Source: Paguma larvata (taxonomy: Eukaryota; Chordata; Mammalia; Carnivora; Viverridae). From it: a stretch of 64,000 bases of DNA. Positions 59,770 to 64,000 of the stretch are shown piece by piece. The translations under genes were made by a program, and so were the position numbers. The notes below the pieces were generated by a model, which made no database searches, had not been told where the DNA came from, and saw only the letters and a program-made list of their open reading frames with translations. Where the stretch lies: assembly GCA_030068075.1 (NCBI GenBank), contig CM057829.1, positions 81,955,132 to 82,019,131 of the forward strand, read 5' to 3'. Position 1 is the stretch's first letter, and each line of letters begins with the position of its first letter.

Positions 59770-59779
59770 AGAGACATGA

Positions 59780-62700
59780 TGTCTATGTTCAGTAGTTAAA
59801 ATACTGAAGTATAATAACTCAAGTGGAATTTTTGAGTTAGTGGGCATAGTACTGCAAACTATTTCTAATTATTATTTCAGTAAGAGTGATACGTGCTTCC
59901 TACCTGGAAAGGATTGTCTGTCCCTCCTACCTTCAGAGAATTTCTGGACTCTATTTATAGACTCTTTTTTCACCTTAGATTATGTTTCCGGGCATAATGA
60001 GGCAAAAGGGCAAATAATTCCTCTGTCATTTGTCCAAAACAATTGCCAATATGACTAGTAAGGAAAGGAAATACTAATTTAAATTTTTACTCTTCTCCTA
60101 TCTTCTGAGATTAAAAAAAGGCATCAAATAAAGCATTAAAATATAATAATATGATTCCTACAATTAATAACGATAATACATTGTGAGATTAAATCACTCT
60201 CACTTCTCTGCAAGTCAGATGGAAGATGTTGGATGCTCGAGTACAGCAACACAAAGCATTGTCTATAATGTTTTCCATAAGTGGCTACTTCCACATTTAA
60301 ACTAAGCCATGGTGCTTTCACCACAGATGATAAGCTAGCATTACTGAGGTAAGGAAAATAATTTCTAATTTTGAATAAAGGTTTTGTGTCTTACACTCAT
60401 TTCCAAAGAATAGAAAGAAATATTATTCTGGTTGTGCCTGTAAAGAAAACAGATTAGTTTTCCTATGTGAATCACTAAAATAACCAAATTATTCTGTAAT
60501 TATCATGTCTCTATGCTTTAGTGCTCATAAATTTTTAATTAAATCAATACTTAAGATAATTTTCTACTACATAGGTTTCATAGTTTTCAAAAACCTCTAA
60601 TGAGAATTTTGGTCTAAATAAAATGAAGACATGAGGGAGGTGATGTGTGTTCTTCTTCCAGTAAAATTTCCAGTCCTTTCTCTTGGGGCCTCTTGATTTT
60701 TCATATCAACCAAAGATTTTAGCAGCAACTGTCATTTGCAACTTAAATATTTTTTAAGCCTTGTTTTATAGTTTTTAGTATAAGGTGTAGTTTGAGAGCA
60801 AAATCTGTCACCTCTGTCAAAAGTTTGTCCTCGATTTTCTTCTGAGTCTTTTATTTGATAGAGATATTTTAAAGATTTGGAATAAAATGTTTACTTCTGA
60901 AAATAAATCCGTATAAACATTCACTCTCCACTTACATTTCAATGAACATATTTTCTCCTTTCCCAATCAATAACATACCTGATAATAACACATGATAATA
61001 ACATACCAAAAATACCCCAAAATCTTAATCCACGGAGGGAAAACACACCTAATAGTGATTCAGAAAAAAATATTTTTTATGATTTAGGCAGTAACGTATT
61101 TCCCAATTGCAACTCTTGTCCTAAGACACATAAATAAAATATCAACCAAATAAAAGCCAATATATAGAGGGGTGCAGATTAAAGGGATACTGAGGGAGGG
61201 TTGGCATTCTTACGATTCTGTCCTGCCAAGATCTTTAATCAGAAAAATACATGGGAGGTCATTTACTTTCCCGTACAAAGTCAGGGGCAAGTCTAGCTGT
61301 AGCAGCGGTGCGAAACGTTCATGGAAATGCTACCTGTGCATATTGAATGCAGAGCTGACATTATTTCTATTATCAGAGACTAAGCAAAACCCTGTGATTG
61401 CCATATAGCTCTAAAATGTTAAAAAAAAAAAAAGTGAGGGTTTTGTTTCATAGTTGCTAGTGTTGGCAAAAATGAAATGTTACTTTCGCAGCATAAAACT
61501 GACAGTTCTTCCCCTGCTAAAAGTGCAGACTCTTATTAACATTTGGTGTGTAAAATGTGCAAAATTTAAGAATGCTTTGACAATTTGTATCTATAGATGG
61601 GTAAGTATATAAGGAATTGCAAATTGCACAAATTGTATAAGAGACACTACAGTTTCCGGTAGCCTTTGTCATTTAATGCTGCGGTGTGGCCGTCTCAAGA
61701 GTCAAAGATTTATATCTGTTTCCTTTGCCTGGGTCTTCCATTTCTCTCCAGTGTTTTCATCTAGGACTGTCATCTTCCCTACTCGGAATGGCAGGTATTG
61801 TGTTATGGAACACAAACCATTTTAGGTGATGTCGTCTAGTGTTCTACTGGGAAAGTAGAAGAACTGACGATTAATTGGAAACAGATTTTGGTTTGAGCAT
61901 GATTGTGAGGTGCTTCTAGCAACCAATTGGGACCAGGTCTCCAGAGTCATTTTGGTTTTACCCAAAGCTGACTAACACTTTTCTAAGCGGGAACCTCCAA
62001 ATGGGGGAACTTAGGTGTTACCCTACACATACATCCTCTGTGGCTAAGCCATTCATCCAGGAAAAAAATCCTTTCAAGTCATAGTCACATGAGGAGAATA
62101 GTTTTCTGAGAATTAAAATGGAAATGAAACCTTAAAAGGTTGGTATTTTCTTAGTGGATACCATATTTAAAAATATGTTTAACATAATAGTCCAATTTAA
62201 AGGAAAATGCTATCATTACAGATGTAAGATAGTAGTCTTTTATTCTTAACTACACACTAATCTCAAAGAATACAAAGCAAAGTATTTTCAACTACTAAAC
62301 CTTAATATTGCAATCTTTTCTTATTAAGCTTTCTTTCCCCTCCTTTGACTCTCTCACATACTAAAAAGACCCCATAAGGAGTTGAGAATCCTTTAGGATT
62401 ATAACGTGCCATGAGAAATAGCCCGCACACATATACTTTAGTAAATATGTAGAATCACAAAATGCAACTCTCGAAATTTAAATCTATAAATAAATCACCA
62501 TTCCTATTGCAGCCAACCGTAAAGCAAAAAGGAAAAAGAAATGTTTAGTTTCTCCACTAACTTTTCCTTTTCATTACAAGGTCAATAGATGTAGGTGGGA
62601 AGCTATTTTGGCTTTTCAGTTTCCCTGATTGCTCTAGATATATCAACTATTCACCTTCATGTTAGTGACTTCATTAAATTCTGATTTAGAAACTAATTTG

Positions 62701-64000
62701 AAAGAAGCCTGACCTTTGAAATACAGAGGGTGACAAGAGGGCAAAGAAAGGAGGTGGAACAGATACTGCTGAGCAGATCTCAAATCATATTTATGCTTTA
62801 AAAGCTACCTTATGAGCCATTCACCACTCACAATTTAGCTTTTTAATCCAAATTTTCACTTGAAAGTAGCCCCCGCTGACTCAAAAGTGTTATAACATGC
62901 AGTGGCCAAGTGGGGGAGAAGTGCAACCTTCTCCCTTTGAAGGCAGGCTACCTGAGATCAGTAGGAGTTCACAGGTGGCCACACTTCAAAGAGGAGGCAC
63001 AGAGTCTCTGTTTCGGTCCAGCCCCTGGAACAGTTATTTCCCCCCCAGCAGCTTGGAGTTGCCTTTCATGTTCTACTTTCACTTAAGAAAGTAAATGAGG
63101 AGCATTAGAAGCAGGTCTTGATTAAAAGAATTTTAAAAGAAGCCAATGTCTTGGGAGGACCAGCTACCTTTTAAAACCTATGAATGCAAATGCTGGGTAG
63201 AAGGAAAGGTAAACCTGCAGGGGAGATTTTAAAAAGGAACCTATCTGACATTTTAGCAACTAAACTGCATCTCTTCAAGGAATTGGTTTTCTTCGGCACA
63301 AATTATGCTTAGAGACGGAGCTTTGTCTTTGCCGATAATTTATTTAACACAGGTTCACTGCAGAAATTATAATTTATAATAGTAATATTTCACAAGCCAG
63401 TAGCATGCAGGATAATACCAAAATAAGCCAATGGAGAAATACCATACTCCAAACCAATGAGAGATGAGTTACACTGTTCATCATTCCAGGCAAAGGGGAG
63501 ATGAAAGCTATAAAGTCAAATTTAATTGAGGTGTACCTTTTTACAGGTTAGTTCTTTGTAGAGTTAGCCCTTCCATCCAAAATCTGGGGATCAGCTTCTG
63601 GCTAAGGTCCCTGTTGTTGGGGCATAAGGCTAGTGGGTGACAGCACTGGTATTGGCAGGCAAGGTGGGCTGCTCTGAAGGTTAGTACTCTAGGGACCATT
63701 GCACAGCTTGCACCACTTGCCCACAAGGAGTAGTCTCACCAAGGCAGCAACAGATGGCTATGCAGTTTAACACCACTGCTGACCCGGGGTAGACTGGCTA
63801 CAGCAGGAGCAACCACCTCAAGATCTTCAGAGGGCCACTTAGATCAACAAAGGATAGCCTTGCCCATACCAAACACTCGGCAAGGCTTCACAGATTCTTG
63901 GTATTTAGAATCTAAACGTCCATTATGCTATAGTCACTTCTCCACACTCTTGTATTGATAAGCACCAGGTAGTTTGACAATTCCGCCAATATCATCCTGA
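59780..64000. other. 4.2-kb stretch without recognised genes or SINEs
   Basis: No nameable repeat and no supported gene. An A run lies at 61420-61433. The part from 62880 onward is GC-richer than the preceding AT-rich DNA. Frames of 60-78 codons are unrecognised. The window ends inside this stretch. Confidence 0.4.

Noticed and set aside
1..64000. CRISPR arrays, bacterial operons, phage or plasmid modules
   Set aside because: No regularly spaced direct repeats with unique spacers, no ribosome-binding-site/ORF organisation and no dense coding. The DNA is mammalian.

Overview
The window looks like nuclear DNA of a cat-family (felid) carnivore, from between genes or from deep inside a large intron. 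The diagnostic evidence is 23 copies or fragments of the felid type of tRNA-Lys-derived CAN-SINE. Full copies have a head resembling GGGGCGCCTGGGTGGCTCAG, a middle resembling CAGGTCATGATCTC, and a CT-rich 3' half ending TCTCAAAAATAAATAAACATT; many are flanked by target-site duplications I could read directly. The surrounding DNA is AT-rich and layered with L1, HAL1, L2, MIR, MaLR/MLT1-type LTRs, hAT and Tigger fossils. These family names come from recalled consensus sequences, not from a database search.

I find no protein-coding gene, tRNA, rRNA, CRISPR array or bacterial/phage feature that I can support. The open frames present are short (60-203 codons). They are fragments of L1, antisense shadows of L1 or SINEs, translations of microsatellites, or isolated unrecognised frames.

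Layout. 1-2.2 kb: two inverted L1 3' portions, the second split by a SINE. 2.2-12.3 kb: sparse old repeats (L2, MIR, hAT, an L1 ORF2 fragment). 12.3-14.8 kb: a rearranged SINE, a polypurine block, another SINE and a probable class II solo LTR. 16-20 kb: MIRs and an L1 3' end split by an (AT)n tract. 22-28.8 kb: SINE-dense, a HAL1-like element, a 26-bp tailless SINE insertion, and a long L1 3' end. 28.8-33.1 kb: repeat-poor with locally retained CpG. 33.1-33.45 kb: a large GGAA/GAAA polypurine microsatellite. 36-41 kb: three MLT1-like LTRs and several MIRs. 41.4-45.7 kb: SINEs, including an inverted pair inside an old L1 3' UTR. 47.4-50.1 kb: an old L1 interrupted by a younger L1 and by a Tigger/MER2 element. 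51-54.7 kb: a possible decayed provirus of uncertain class. 55.8-64 kb: mostly unique DNA with a few SINEs and an L2.

There is no pathway for the parts to share. The readable biology is retrotransposition history: TSDs beginning with AAAA (L1-endonuclease-like), nesting that gives relative ages, and one insertion that seems to have primed without a poly(A) tail. The best leads are that tailless insertion (26461-26522), the repeat-poor CpG-retaining interval (28.8-33.1 kb) and the unclassified 51-54.7 kb block.
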